From the NCBI GenBank assembly GCA_013399895.1, contig VXBA01006569.1:1022518-1086517 (forward strand): 64,000 nt of DNA, in the 5' to 3' direction. This DNA comes from Serilophus lunatus (lineage: Eukaryota; Chordata; Aves; Passeriformes; Eurylaimidae). Both the position numbers and the translations under genes were made by a program. Position 1 is the first letter of the stretch. Every line of letters starts with the position of its first letter. This document shows, piece by piece, positions 10,392 to 22,470 of this stretch. The notes beneath the pieces are model-generated. The model searched no databases and was not told where the DNA came from. It saw nothing but the letters and a program-made list of their open reading frames with translations.

Positions 10392-13274
10392 ATATATGCA
10401 TATACACACTTACAGAGGTCTGCAACTATTCCTACAAGATGGTGATTAGACACTGAGTTTTTATTTGTCTGAATATTGTTTGTTGAGAAGCTCCAAGTTG
10501 AATCCCCAGCTAGTGCAGCAGAACAGCTAAAATGACTGCTGCAGGGCTACATCAAACCAAGCTGCTGAGGATTTATGCCGTTATAAACCACAAAGTAATG
10601 AAGCAAGCACAAAATGGACCTTAGTGACTCCCACATTATAATTCTAAGGCAGACATTCATGTATTTTTGGACAGGCTCTTGAAATTTATTTTTTTTTTTA
10701 ATGAGTGCAAAATAACCTACAGGAATATTTTTGTTGTAATGTATGTGCAAGACCTGTATGCTCTGATACTTCAACAAAAATTCGTTTCAAACCAGATTGT
10801 CGCTTTCCACTTCTGGAACCACAGGGCAGTATCCAGCAGATATGGTCTGGCTTTGTAGCTGGAAGCCCTAAAGAAGCTTCTCACATTGCCTGACCCAGCA
10901 TATCCCACTTTGCTTTTTGTTACTGGGTCATTCTTCTCTTGAGCAATTTCTTGGTGAAGCGTAGCCTCTGTAACTAACATCACTCATCACTTGAACCTCA
11001 CTGCCAGGGAAACACTGTCTGGAGCTTGGGCTTTTCTTCATAGCTTGTGCTGACACACTCATGGGCTGGTAGAGGTCATGCAATCACTCACCCTCACCAT
11101 CTGTTTCACAGGCCACATTATTTCATTAACCAACGCGAGAGGTGCGTGAGCCTTGGAGTGCTGTGTTCAACTGTGCCTTCTGGCAAAACAGCGTATCTCA
11201 GGGAGCACTTGAGAAGGGAGGGGCTCAATGTATGTTCCACTCCCCACATAAAAGTGTAGTACTGGACCCAGCCTGGCACCCCTTGTGGGCACTGAGAGTT
11301 GAAGATTCAGTCCGGCACTAGTTTAAGGCTGACCAGACAGAGAGAAAAGAGGTGTACTTTCAAAGGCTTTTTTAAAATGAGGATTCCTTGGGACTTTCAA
11401 GCAAGAAATATCCTGTCCCGGAAAATCAGGGATCTCTTTTTGCAGCCTGATATCTAGTACTTCTTTTTTAAAATGCAAATTTAAAAATAAATTTTCTTTA
11501 TGATTCCTTTTTGTTGAAATTAAAATCTCTGAAGGCTGATGTCTACCTGTTGCACTGGAGTAGGGCTCTAGAGGGGAGCTGGGTTTCTTTCCAGCCTGGA
11601 GAACAACAGAAGCTTGTTCTGTGCAAGTGGCAGGCGGCTACAAATCACCTCCCGTTCACACCTTCCTTCTGAATGGGGCTGTGTGGCATATGGAGAACAG
11701 AACACAATCCCCCTTCTCTGCTGGCTTCATACTACCAAGAAATCTGCTCCTTTTACAACACTGAAGAGGTGGAATACATTAGCTGCTGCACAGCTCATGT
11801 GCTAATTAAAACAACTCTTCCTGTTACTGTTTTTTCTTGGGAAGTTAAATGCCATTAGGAGAGGATGCTGAATGAATTCCTTTGCACCCCAAGCACTATT
11901 ATATATGGGAAAAAGGCATTTAAATGAAATTTGGGGATTTCCTGTCAGACTTGAAGAAGCTCAGGTATGGACAAAAAAAAGAAAAACACCACTAATCTGC
12001 AAAGGACTAAAGATTTTAAAGCACATATCTGAGATCTTGATGATATCTCAAGAAAAACACAACCTAGTTCTGCTATAAGTGGTGCCCAACTTCACCGATA
12101 CTGCTTCTGTTCTGCACCCATCCACTTCTGCTGAATTTGAGGAAAATGAGACTGTCAGGAGCCACATTCAATGCCTACCAGGATGAGACTACTGGCCCTT
12201 ATTTTTGATGTACTTCTGAACTTTTTTGTCAGAGAAAGTATGTTTCCTCTTAAGTTACAAATTTGCACAACCATTAGTACCACAACTAACCCATTTTCAC
12301 AAGAAACTTGAAAAAAGAATGAATGGAGATGCTCTGTTCTACAGTATGGAGAAATTGAGAAACCAAACAGGACCAGTTTTTCTACTGATTTCTGAAACTG
12401 GAAGGAAAATGTTTTAAGAGGACACAGACATTGTGAGCCTATGAGATCTATAATTACAGAGCAGCATGTGACTGGGTATTCCCATCCTCCATCCAAATGT
12501 AACAAATGAGAACTTCAAACCCGTGTATCAGAAAACTTTTCACTGTCCTTAGTCTCTTGGTACATGATCCAGGTGTTATAATCAAACTTATTCTTTCTTT
12601 AAAGCAGTATGATATTTATCAATACTTTGTGAAGAACGTTGATAATTCCAAGACATCACTGGGCCTATGATTCTTATAAAGTTAAAAGTTAAGGAAAACT
12701 GAAAGTTTACCACTTGACTCTGTTTTATTGGTATTAACCAGCTGCTGGCTGGGCAGCCATATCTGTGCTGCTGGCAGCTCCCATCAAGAAAAAAACCAAC
12801 CCTGGCTCATTTTGCCGAAACCCTGGAAAGCAGTGTGTTGGTACTGCTGGCAGAGGGGAAGGAGCTCATCAGCTGGAAAAGGGGCAGGCACAGAGGTAAA
12901 GAGATAACCTGTCCCTGTTCACAGCCTTGGGATGCTCTTGTCCCATCTCCTGTCAGCAACCACAGGAGATTTCTAAGCTGTCATGCCAATTCTATCCTTT
13001 TTCTCACTTTCCCACTTCTCTCTGCCTGCTTCGATAGCCCCTTGTCCCAATCATGCCTCAGGCGTTTGTTGCATCTGGGAGGCTGAACTCAGTTTGGACC
13101 ACACTGCTGCAAAATCACTCCAACCCCATGAAGGGCAAGTAATTTGATCACTAAAGAGGCCAAAACATTTCTTAGGTGTCCAAGAGATTAGCATCACTGA
13201 GAGCTCCAGAGTAGGAGCTCAGAATTTCCCAGTCCTGGGCTTGATCAGCCCTTCTGCCATTTCACACAGCACTG
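10392..13274. other. Intronic sequence without a recognised element
   Basis: Nothing convincing. A short piece near 11065-11115 vaguely resembles old amniote LINE 3' ends but is too short to call. Frames of 60-116 codons here show no recognisable protein. Confidence 0.45.
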
Positions 13275-13880
13275 ACTCATAAAATCATAGAATTGTAGAA
13301 TGTTAAGATCATCTAGTCCAAATCCCCTCTGCCACAGGCAGGGACACTTCCCACTAGACCCAGTTGCTCAAGGCCTTATCCAACCTGGCTTTGTGCACTG
13401 CTGGGATTGGGGCATCCACAGCCTCCCTGGGCAAAGTGTTTCAGCATCTAATTTCCCTCACAGTAAAGAGTTTCTTCCTAATATCTAACCTAAATTTCCC
13501 CTCTTTCAATTTGTATCCAATACTCCTTGTCCTGTTGCTACACTTCCTGAAAAAGAGTCCCTCTCCAGCTTCCCTGTACACCCCCTTCAGATACTGGAAG
13601 GTTGCTACGAGGTCTTCATGTCGCCCTCTCTTCTCCAGACTGAACAGCCCCAACTTTCTCAGCCTGTTCTTGTAGGGAAGGTGCTCCAGTCTTCTTATCA
13701 ACTTTGTGGCTCTCCACTGGACTTGCTCCAACAGTTTCATGTCCTTCTTATGCTGAGGACACTAGAATTGTACACAGCACTCCAGGTGGAAACTCACAAG
13801 GGCAGAGTAGAGGGGTAGAATCACCTCCTCTGACCTGCTGGCCATGCTCCTTTAGAAGCAGGCCAGGATTCAGGCTGCAA
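13275..13880 (-). mobile_element. CR1 LINE, 5'-truncated, about 600 bp
   Basis: Minus-strand CR1. Its 3' end is at about 13278, with the antisense of ATTCTACAATTCTATGATTT. The ORF2 C-terminal region is clear: KLLEQVQWRATKLIRRLEHL, LGLFSLEKRGRHEDLVATFQ, YLKGVYREAGEGLF and LKEGKFRLDIRKKLFTVREI. It is open for about 100 codons (13740-13441) and then degraded. The subfamily differs from the copy at 2471-3525, judging from its 3' untranslated wording ('ccacaggcagggacacttcc'). It lies in the same orientation as SCFD2. Confidence 0.93.
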
Positions 13881-15549
13881 ATGCTAGCAGGTAGAAAAAT
13901 AAATAGAGGGTAGGAGGAAAGCACAGAACAGCAGGATATGGGAAAAAATTAGAAAAGGGAGGGAAAATGTAGACAATGTCAAAAATCAAAGCTCTATGTT
14001 TCTATAAATGTTATTTATGATCTGCTTGGCACACGGGGAAAAAAATCACAAAAGTTTGCAGGGATGCTCTGAGGCTGTCAACAGCACCATGCAGTGCAAG
14101 TGATGGTATGGATGTAGTGCTTGTGACAGGAGGAGAGTGGGTCTGATCCACTGCCAAGGAAACTACAGAAGGCAGTACTGTGACCAACAAAGGTGCAATT
14201 TGTAGTTTTACTTTTGTCACAACAAACATGATTCATTTGACAGAAAAGACAAGGATATTTTTTTTAAGAGTTAACTAAATTTAGAATCCTGAGCATCCTG
14301 GGATCACACATGTATGACTCCAAGGGCATTTCAACATGTATCTGATGTTTATTATAAAAGGAGACATCCTGAGAGTTCTGGAGCTCATTGGGAAGGAACG
14401 GCAAGAGCCAGTGGTGTGCTTGGAAAGGTTGCTGTTGGCATCAAGCCTTTGGAATCTCTTCCAGAAACTGCTCTTTGGTGTGCAAGGGATGCACAGTCCA
14501 TATGGCTAAATGCTTTGCTGAATATGAAGCTCTAAAGCTGCACATGTAAAAATCTGGCCACTCAAAATTAAATATGATTAAATAAGGATTTAAGAGCTAC
14601 CTTTGGAGAGTAATTTTTTTTATTATTATTATTATTTTACATTTTGGCCTAAATTTCTGTCGTTTGGATGTTTCTGTTTTATGGGAATATTTTATTGCCT
14701 TCTTCTTGCCAAAATCCAAGAGCACAACATGTAATATCAACTTTTATGAAGCAGTGAAAACTTGGTACTGCAGGTTCTCATGTTACATGAAATTAAACCT
14801 GTCAATTCAGTGACCAATTAAAGGGAAAAACTACAGCACTTACTAGAATAAATTACATATAATAATTGCAGGAGGAATTTAAGTTAGCTCAGATGTGCTT
14901 TCTGAAGGAAATTATTGTAACAAATTCATTAGGGAACCATTCAGTTTTTCCTTCAAGTCATCCATATCTTAATTAAAAACTCACAGATGTTAATAACGCT
15001 ATGGTAAAGTCTAATAAGGCCTTCCAATAATGTTCTTGCAAGAACTAAGTAAAACTCCAGGTTTTACTAAACAATATAGAGGTTTACGAACAAACCACCC
15101 CAGGATCTATACGATCAAATGTCTACAGTCTTTTACAAATTACTCTCCTTTTGTTTTCAGACTGGTGGCTGCACTGTGGCATGGACAGATCTTTTTTCCC
15201 CATCAAGGACTTTCTTGCTACTCGTGCATTAGACAAAACCTTTCAGTGATGCTATGAAGTTTCACACTTGGATCTGCAGCCTCTCACCTACTCTACGAGG
15301 TACACTAAGAGGTACCATGTATGTGAAGGACAAATAGTTTGTGAGGACAAGGCATGAGGTTTGTGTCCAAGTAGCAGCAGGTGAGGCAACAAGTACTACT
15401 GGTACTGGAACAGCACAGTTTCCTAGTCTAGATGCTCCACCCATGGGAGTCTAGATGCTTTACCGACTAGGACTTGGAGGGGAACATCCAGAAAACAGGG
15501 CAAGATCTGTAAATGTCCTTATTTTGTAAAACTTTTCTTCTTTATGGTG
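13881..15549. other. Intronic sequence, with AT-rich stretch and (ATT)n run
   Basis: Holds a T run plus about six ATT units at 14612-14638. An AT-rich stretch at 14740-14960 is dense in TAAT-type sites. No gene or mobile element recognised. Confidence 0.45.
14612..14638 (+). repeat. Short (ATT)n microsatellite after T run
   Basis: A run of about eight Ts followed by about six TTA/ATT units. Confidence 0.85.
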
Positions 15550-15685
15550 ATTACAAGGTACTGGAAGGTCTCCATGCAACCTTCACTTCTCCAAGCTGAA
15601 TAGCCCCAACCTTTTCCGATTGTCATTGTAGGGGAGGTGCTCCAGGCCCCTTATCAACTTTGTGGCCCTCTTTTGTACTTTAAAA
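15550..15685 (-). mobile_element. CR1 internal fragment (ORF2 C-terminal part), lacking its 3' end
   Basis: Plus-strand wording 'ggtactggaaggtctccatg', 'ctgaatagccccaacc', 'gtaggggaggtgctccaggc' and 'atcaactttgtggccctctt' matches the antisense of the CR1 ORF2 segment encoding YLKG, GLFSLEKR and LEHLPY. It is about 135 bp, without the following 3' portion. A second CR1 3' end starts a few bases away. It may be a deleted remnant of an older copy. Confidence 0.75.
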
Positions 15686-15689
15686 CAAC

Positions 15690-15975
15690 AAAGTATCACA
15701 GAAGCGCAGAATTAACTAGGTTAGAAAAAATCTTTGAGATCATCAAGCCCAACTTATGACCTAACACCACCTCATCAACTAAACCATGGCACTAAGTGCC
15801 ACATCCAGTGTTTAATTAAGCACTTCCAGGACGGTGACTCCACCACCTCCCTAGGCAGCCCATTCCAATGGCAAATCACTCTTTTTGTGAAGAATTTTTT
15901 CCTAATGTTTAGTCTGAACTTCCCCTGGCACAGCTTAAGATTGTCCCTTTGGACAGGAGCTGCCATGTACCCACA
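15690..15975 (-). mobile_element. CR1 LINE 3' end, 5'-truncated, about 285 bp
   Basis: The minus-strand CR1 3' terminus begins near 15692 ('atcacagaagcgcagaatta' in antisense). It is followed by the untranslated end and a translated remnant, LCQGKFRLNIRKKFFTKRVI then CHWNGLPREVVESPS. It closely resembles the 3' part of the copy at 2471-3525, including 'ggacggtgactccacc' and 'cattccaatggcaaatcact', so it probably belongs to the same or a sister subfamily. Confidence 0.9.
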
Positions 15976-18120
15976 GTACCTCTGACTTAGCCAGGTACAT
16001 CAGATGCTGCTACTGGCTAAACAAAATCCTAACTTCAGGCTTAGTTTGGAGCAGGTTTGCTGAGGGCAACAAGGATGAATTACTGTAGCCTGCTGAGCAC
16101 AAGCTGATCAGAAGAGAAAGTCAAGTGTCCTGTCTTCCAGTGGCTACAGGAGTTAGGAGGAAGAAGGAAGGGTTCCCCTTCTTCTATACCATCAAGAAAC
16201 TGCAGCACATCAGAGAGAACAGTTTCCTGCCTGGCAGATAGCACAAGTCCTTCCATCAGGAGCACAAGAAGCATGACATACTATGCCTCTCCAAATATAC
16301 CACCAAGCTGCCTATGGTGTGTGAAAATTTTTATGATGCTGGAAAGCAGAGAAATGTGGTTAGTGGTGTTCTGCTGGAGACCAGATGAGGACCATACCAT
16401 ATTTTTTTTTGTTCCTGATCCATTTTCTCCTGAAAATGGACATTAACACTGGACACTGAAGCAGAATATGGAGATAAAATAGGGTAAGGACAGAACAGCT
16501 GTTCTTTTATCCTGCAAGTGAGGATAATTGAAGTATAACAACTCCCAGAGGAAAAAAAATATTTAAGGTAAAGGGGTTCATTGGATAACATAAAGAAGAA
16601 CTTTTTAATATTGAAAGCAACAGTCACAATTCTCTGACTGAAATCAGAAATTCTACTTGCCATATTTGCAAGTCATACATGATGAAAGGCAAAAAGGACT
16701 AGAAACAAAAGCACTGAAAATTTCTGCATTCACACCATAATAACACTTGTCCCTCACCAGAGTTTTTTGTCCTGCTACTGTCAGCGGTATCATATACACA
16801 AAGAAAGGGCTACCTCTCCCTGGTGTCCTGGCTTCACTGGGGGACATCTCCAGCAAGGGGCTGAAGCTGTAGACAGCTGCAAAGAAGCTGTGTGTGAGTC
16901 TCTCAGCTGGTCACATGTGCTACCTAAGCCAGGGGTGTATATAGGGCACAGATGTCTATATTCTGCAGGCAGAAGAGAAGTTAAATTGAATCACAGCCCC
17001 CTCAAGCCCTTCCATCACAACCAATGGAGATCATGGCAAGGAACATGAATAGTTTAATCCATGCACAGCATCTACTCTGCGTTACCAGACCAACTGTATT
17101 GCATGCTGTGCAAACAACAGACCCTCTGGAGACAAACCCCTATCCCTGGTGAGTCACTGTATTTGATCTACTGAATAAATGACCTAATGTGATGCTACTG
17201 TGTTTCAGATTTTTCTCTGAAGAATACACAGAGAAAAACTGCCACTGCTGGTATGACTAACTGTCTGTAAAGCACAATGTTGTACACGTGTGCTTGGGAT
17301 GTCTGAGTCAACTTTTGAAGCTATGAATCATGAACAATACAATTCCAGTATAAAAGCAAACTGTATTTTCTGTTACCTACCAGAGTCTGATATTAGAATG
17401 CTTTGCATTTAGGTAAAAAGGTAGATAATAATTTAGTTTACAGCATATATGATTATATTATTTGGAATAAGCATTATGTCTGATAAGATTAGGAAAACTA
17501 TATTTTGCAGAGGCATTTGCTCTTCATGAATCTCATGGAAATATTTAAGCAAAACCAGTATTACATTTGGAGTCAGAAATAAAACAGGAGAGGCCTTGGC
17601 AAATTTCTCTCTTCAGCTTTGGTTTAAGTTGTTGTTTATATTTTTCATCACCTGCTGTAAAACTATGTCATTTGAAATCATTGCTGTCTCAAAAGGTAAC
17701 TCCTACTGTTTGGGGAATATTTCGCATCTTAGTGAGGACAACATCCTACAAAAAGGACCTTCACAAACACTTTTTTTCTTCATGAAAGCATAAATGATTT
17801 AAAAGTCATCTTATGTTCATGTACTCTCATAATCCATTGAAACTTAATGGCACTTTGCAGAGATCCTAAGAACACAGCCCAGTCCAAACACCTAATAATC
17901 TGTGGAGGAACAAGAAAAGGCAAGCAAGTAAAAAGAAATGAACAGAAAGAACAATAATAAAGCAATAAAAATGCAAGTTAGAAAGAAAGCATGGCATGAA
18001 TTACCCCACTTTATGTTAATTTTTAAATTGAAACCACTGTTACACAAGAAACAAGACACAGGCAGGATAAAGCATACTATGGATGCAAAGCTACATAAAA
18101 GAAGAGACACCACGGAAAGG
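15976..18120. other. Intronic sequence, nothing specific
   Basis: No gene, RNA or mobile element recognised. Open frames of 60-110 codons on both strands show no recognisable domains. Confidence 0.45.
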
Positions 18121-18198
18121 AAGAGAAGAGAAGAGAAGAGAAGAGAAGAGAAGAGAAGAGAAGAGAAGAGAAGAGAAGAGAAGAGAAGAGAAGAGAAG
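18121..18198 (+). repeat. (AAGAG)n pentanucleotide microsatellite
   Basis: Fifteen perfect AAGAG units plus three bases, preceded by a related 'ggaaaggaag'. In the SCFD2 sense direction it is a CTCTT array. The arginine/glutamate-rich and serine/leucine-rich open frames across it come from the repeat. Confidence 0.98.
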
Positions 18199-21100
18199 GA
18201 ACCCTGCTATGAAAAGATGGACCAACATGGTGCTGTTTTTTTCCAAAGAATGAACACCACTAGTGCCAAGCTGCCCATTCCTCTGAGTACATGGCTGTTG
18301 CAGCTGGCCGCTACCAAGGAATGGCAGATCCCTGACTACGAATAACACAAAATTATACAATTAATACCCACTTTTACTCTTTTTTTTCCCTATCAACTAC
18401 AAAGCACACTGCAGTGCAGATGGCGAGTATCCGTCAATGAAGAAAATGATCAGCAGTACAAGCCTCAAGCGTGTGTGTAGAGGCAGGAAATATCCTAGAG
18501 TATTAAGTGCAAAGAACTCATATTCATATAACAGACAATAATTCATAATATGCGCAAGAGATAAAAAAAGATGCTGGCAGAGCTCTCAGTTTACCAGAAA
18601 ATGTAAACACACATTCAACTTAGAAGGTGTAATAGGATGGAATTAAGCCAGTGGTTAAGTGCCTGGTAGAATCAGGGTTAAACTCTGGTTTAAATACAGA
18701 AATAATTGTGTTATTTTAATTAACAAACAATTGAATGGCTTGTGGAGTTGGTATAGAATGTTCCTTAAGCACTCAAGAATTAGCATTTTTTGTTTTTAAG
18801 TAAATTGAAAACCTATGCTCTGGTGAAAATACAGCTTCTAATAGAGGCTTGAAGAAACAGTAACTGATAGAAAATGCCTGTGATCTGTAGTCATTTCCAT
18901 TTAGTATTAATTGTTCATGTTTTCAGGAAAGAGAAATAACGAAAAACACTCATAATCTTGTAGTCAAGTTTCAACACCTGCTTATTTATGGTGGCCAAAA
19001 GAATAAGGATAACTTGATTTATGCTTTAAGCACATGGGAGAAGCGTAGGGATTTTTTCCTTTAAATTGTGCCCACCTAAGAATGAAAGCAGACATGCAGT
19101 TTCAGAATTAACTGGATTTTTTTGTGGTTGTTGATGCTGTTTAGGAGACAAAGACATTAGTAAGTGCAAGTAACCAGCCAAGTCTGATGGGCTGACAGCA
19201 GCAGTTTTGCTATTAGGCTGATTTGTGGCAGTCCAGTGCTGTTTGCTACCTTGGGACTAGGCAAGTACAGGGTGCTCACACAATGGCAATTGTATAACTG
19301 CAAAATAAATATTTATAATAATATATCTAAGCTAATAGGTACTCAAATGGTCAGCAGACACAGATGCACTTCCATGGACACGTACCAGACATAATGAAGC
19401 CTATGGAGGAGAGGAGGAGACTCCTTAGATTCCTACCATAACCATGTCTCATTTCAGATACTGACTAATGATGTTCCAGAGTTTACATGGAAGCATGCTA
19501 CTGAATAACAGAAGGCCACTCTCAAAACCTTTTCCTATTGGGGAAAGCTTTGGTGAACACCCTTCACTCATTCCTTCTCTTCTGTCCTGCCGTGAGAAGA
19601 CACTCTACACACAGAGGTTGCTGCAGAGGACATGCACACTAGAGTGGCTCCGTCCTACTCAGTGTTCCCACCTGAGCAGCCTCAATGTGGATAACTTCCA
19701 CCCACCCAACAGTGACGTGTGGCAGTGCCTAGCAAGCCATGGGGTTCAGAAGCAGCGTATTGTTACCTCAGGATTGAATCACCATGGACTAAGAAAACAT
19801 TTACATTTCCAAGCAATGAGAATTATTAAAGGAGCAATCTTTTCCATATACTTTATTACAATGGATTGTTTCCTCAGATAAGCAGTGTTGCTTACTGCAG
19901 ATTCTGTGCAACATTACAGTCTTGGCCAATGTCATGGTGATGTTCTGTGCTATTTTATTCAAGAAGTTTTTACCATCCTCAGATGTAAAACGATGACAGT
20001 TTCCATTATCTGTGATGTAATAATGTCTTATTTTCCTCATATTTGGGACCTTATTCTCTTTTTTTAATGCATTTTTATACCAAAGGATTAGAAACTAAGC
20101 TATTCAATATAGCATTTGAAAAATACACTGTTTTCTTGCACAGGTATTTCCTATCTTCACTGAGGCAGAACAGTCTCAATAACTGAATAAAACCTGAGGG
20201 TAAAGCCTGGAAATTATTTAACAGTGCTCTTTATGCTATAGGAAGATGGCAGAAGGCAGCACCATGCTCAAATCCCTGGGTCAAGCTCAATTTGTTCTGC
20301 AGCGCAGCAACACATTTTCAGTTCCCACAAAAAGCCCTGTCTCACAAGGATGATGCTTCAGCCAAAGTGACCAGGTTTGTCCATGGCAAGACTGGAAAGC
20401 TGCATTTTCTGGGCACAGATGTATTGCTTCCAGTTTCTGAATCCATGGGACTCAGCTGTCCCTAAGCAGAGCATGCAACCCCCCTGCATTAGATGGAATA
20501 TCATGTTTAAGCTTCTACTGTGATCCCTCAGTCTTGAATTGTCCTGTCACAGCTTATTATAACTATTTGCACTTCCAGAAGTTTAATTAGGTCTTTCATT
20601 GCTCTTGCAGAACAGCTCTTATGTTCATTATTGATGATTTAAAAATATTCTCAAGTGTGATTAATCTCTAACAATTAGCCATCTGAAAACCAAAAATCTA
20701 CTCCACACTCATTAACTTATTCCAGGAAAGATCCTGGAAAGGCCAATATGTCTGCACTGACTACAGGGAGACTACATAGTTTCACCTGCTAACATCAAAC
20801 TTCGTGAAATATTTCCCACTTTCAATCAAAGGCCCAGGTCCTTAACATGGGAAAAGCTAAAGCAATATAAATGTGAGATAATAAGAAAGAAAAAGGATTA
20901 ATCTGTAGACCAGCAGAATTATGACAAGCATAATAAGGCATGTGTTGTTCGACAAAAAAAACCAACTATGAATAGATGCTGCAGTCAGCCCCCAGTGCAT
21001 TCAAAGTCAGAAACGCTTACTCTGCAGATATAAATAAACTGTCCTACTTTCTGCTTCCACCAACACTACAGAAGGGAATAAGTACAGAGATATTAGCTAG

Positions 21101-21689
21101 AATATATTTTATCCTGGGAATGATAAATGGAATACAATCCATTTGTGAGGAGTCTTTAATATGTATAATACCTGCTTAATTTATATGGGTTTTTTCACAT
21201 GGTCTTTTTCATAGCTTCTCCAGAGTGCTGCACCGAAGTAAAAATTCAGGGTCTGGCCTTTGCAAAGATTGCTTTGGCCAGCTCTCGTAAACAAAGGGAG
21301 AAAAATGAAGGCAGAACATCTCTAACAAAATCCTGGCTGAACAGAAAAGAAGTAAGACCCAAAGCTCCAATGTGTGCAGCCGAAATTGACACAGGTTAGT
21401 TTAAAAATCCGAGAGTCCCTTTGCAGAGACAGCAGCTAGAAAAACATATTTGCAGTTGTAAGTTGAGCAAATTTGATATGAGTCACAGTGGCTATAAACA
21501 TGCAGCCCCCACAGAGCTGTTTGCAAGTTGTTTCTCTGCATATACCCATGTGTTCAACTGAAGACTGAATAACTGAGCAACTGCAGAACATCAAGTACAG
21601 CATGTATTACACAGACAACTACAGTCTAGTCATTTGCCTTTCAAGCACAAAGTTCAAGCAGACTTTGAAAAGAAAAACCGAGTGTTAAA
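18199..21689. other. Intronic sequence, nothing specific
   Basis: A 137-codon open frame at 19468-19881 (+) has no recognisable domain and is probably chance. An AT-rich stretch at 20575-20725 has several ATTA sites. No mobile element recognised. Confidence 0.45.
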
Positions 21690-22470
21690 AATGAATGAAG
21701 AAAGAGGACAAAAGCTGACAAATACAGGTGATAACCAGACTTGCCATACATATTTCTGGATTTGATAACTGACTGTTCAGCTGTCTGGTAGATGACTATT
21801 CTGATTTCAGTGAAACATTTGATACAGTGCCACCTGGAGAATTAGTTTGGAGTAAAGAGATAGGACTTAATAAAAGAGTTGTAAGGAACAGGTTAAAGAA
21901 GAGACAACAGTGACCTGGGCTAGACAGTCTCAGCCATGTTCCTTGAAGACTGGTCCTTCTAATGTTTATTGATGACTTTCTACAAAAAAAGTTCAAGTGT
22001 TGATGACAAAACCATGAGGTACTATCAAAGGTAGTCAAAGCCTGAAATATTATACAAGTTCTGAAGCATCAGAAATGAGACACAAGAGATCAGTACAGTA
22101 ACACAAAATGAGAGAAACCTCACAAAGGCCATTAACTTAGTGGGCAATAATAGGAAATCTCTCCATCAGCTATGACTCTGCGATCAAAGATAACAGGAAG
22201 AGAAGAATCTAGCTGGTATGAGTTGATCCAGGGATGACTCTGGGCTACTAGCACTGCACAAGATATGAAAAACCTATCAGATAAGATACTTCTTGTGGAT
22301 ACACATACTTGCTAGTTCTGTCCTAAAAAGGTAAAACGGCAACAGAAACAATTCTGGTCACTGATGCTTGACATACATGAATTCAAATTGCAACAGACTT
22401 AAAGGAGATATGTGAGCATGACGACAGAAATAAGAAATAATTTTTATCTAAAAAATGAGGCTTGTTCAGC
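21690..22470 (+). mobile_element. Very old CR1/L3-like LINE reverse-transcriptase relic
   Basis: At 21795-21850 the plus strand reads YSDFSETFDTVPPGELV, matching the LDFSKAFDTV...GKLV core of CR1/L3-clade reverse transcriptases. Further on, 'ctaatgtttattgatgactt' (LMFIDDF) corresponds to LFNIFINDL, and a GATGACAAAACC remnant sits where the FADDTK box would be. Stops and frameshifts break all frames. The boundaries are estimates; the later part, to about 22470, is only loosely assignable. Confidence 0.5.

Noticed and set aside
11065..11115. Piece resembling old amniote LINE 3' ends (wording like 'tttcacaggccacattattt')
   Set aside because: Only about 50 bp, with no supporting neighbouring motif.
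17938..18360. Arginine/glutamate-rich frame and its serine/leucine-rich antisense partner
   Set aside because: Both come from the AAGAG pentanucleotide array; the flanks show no domain.
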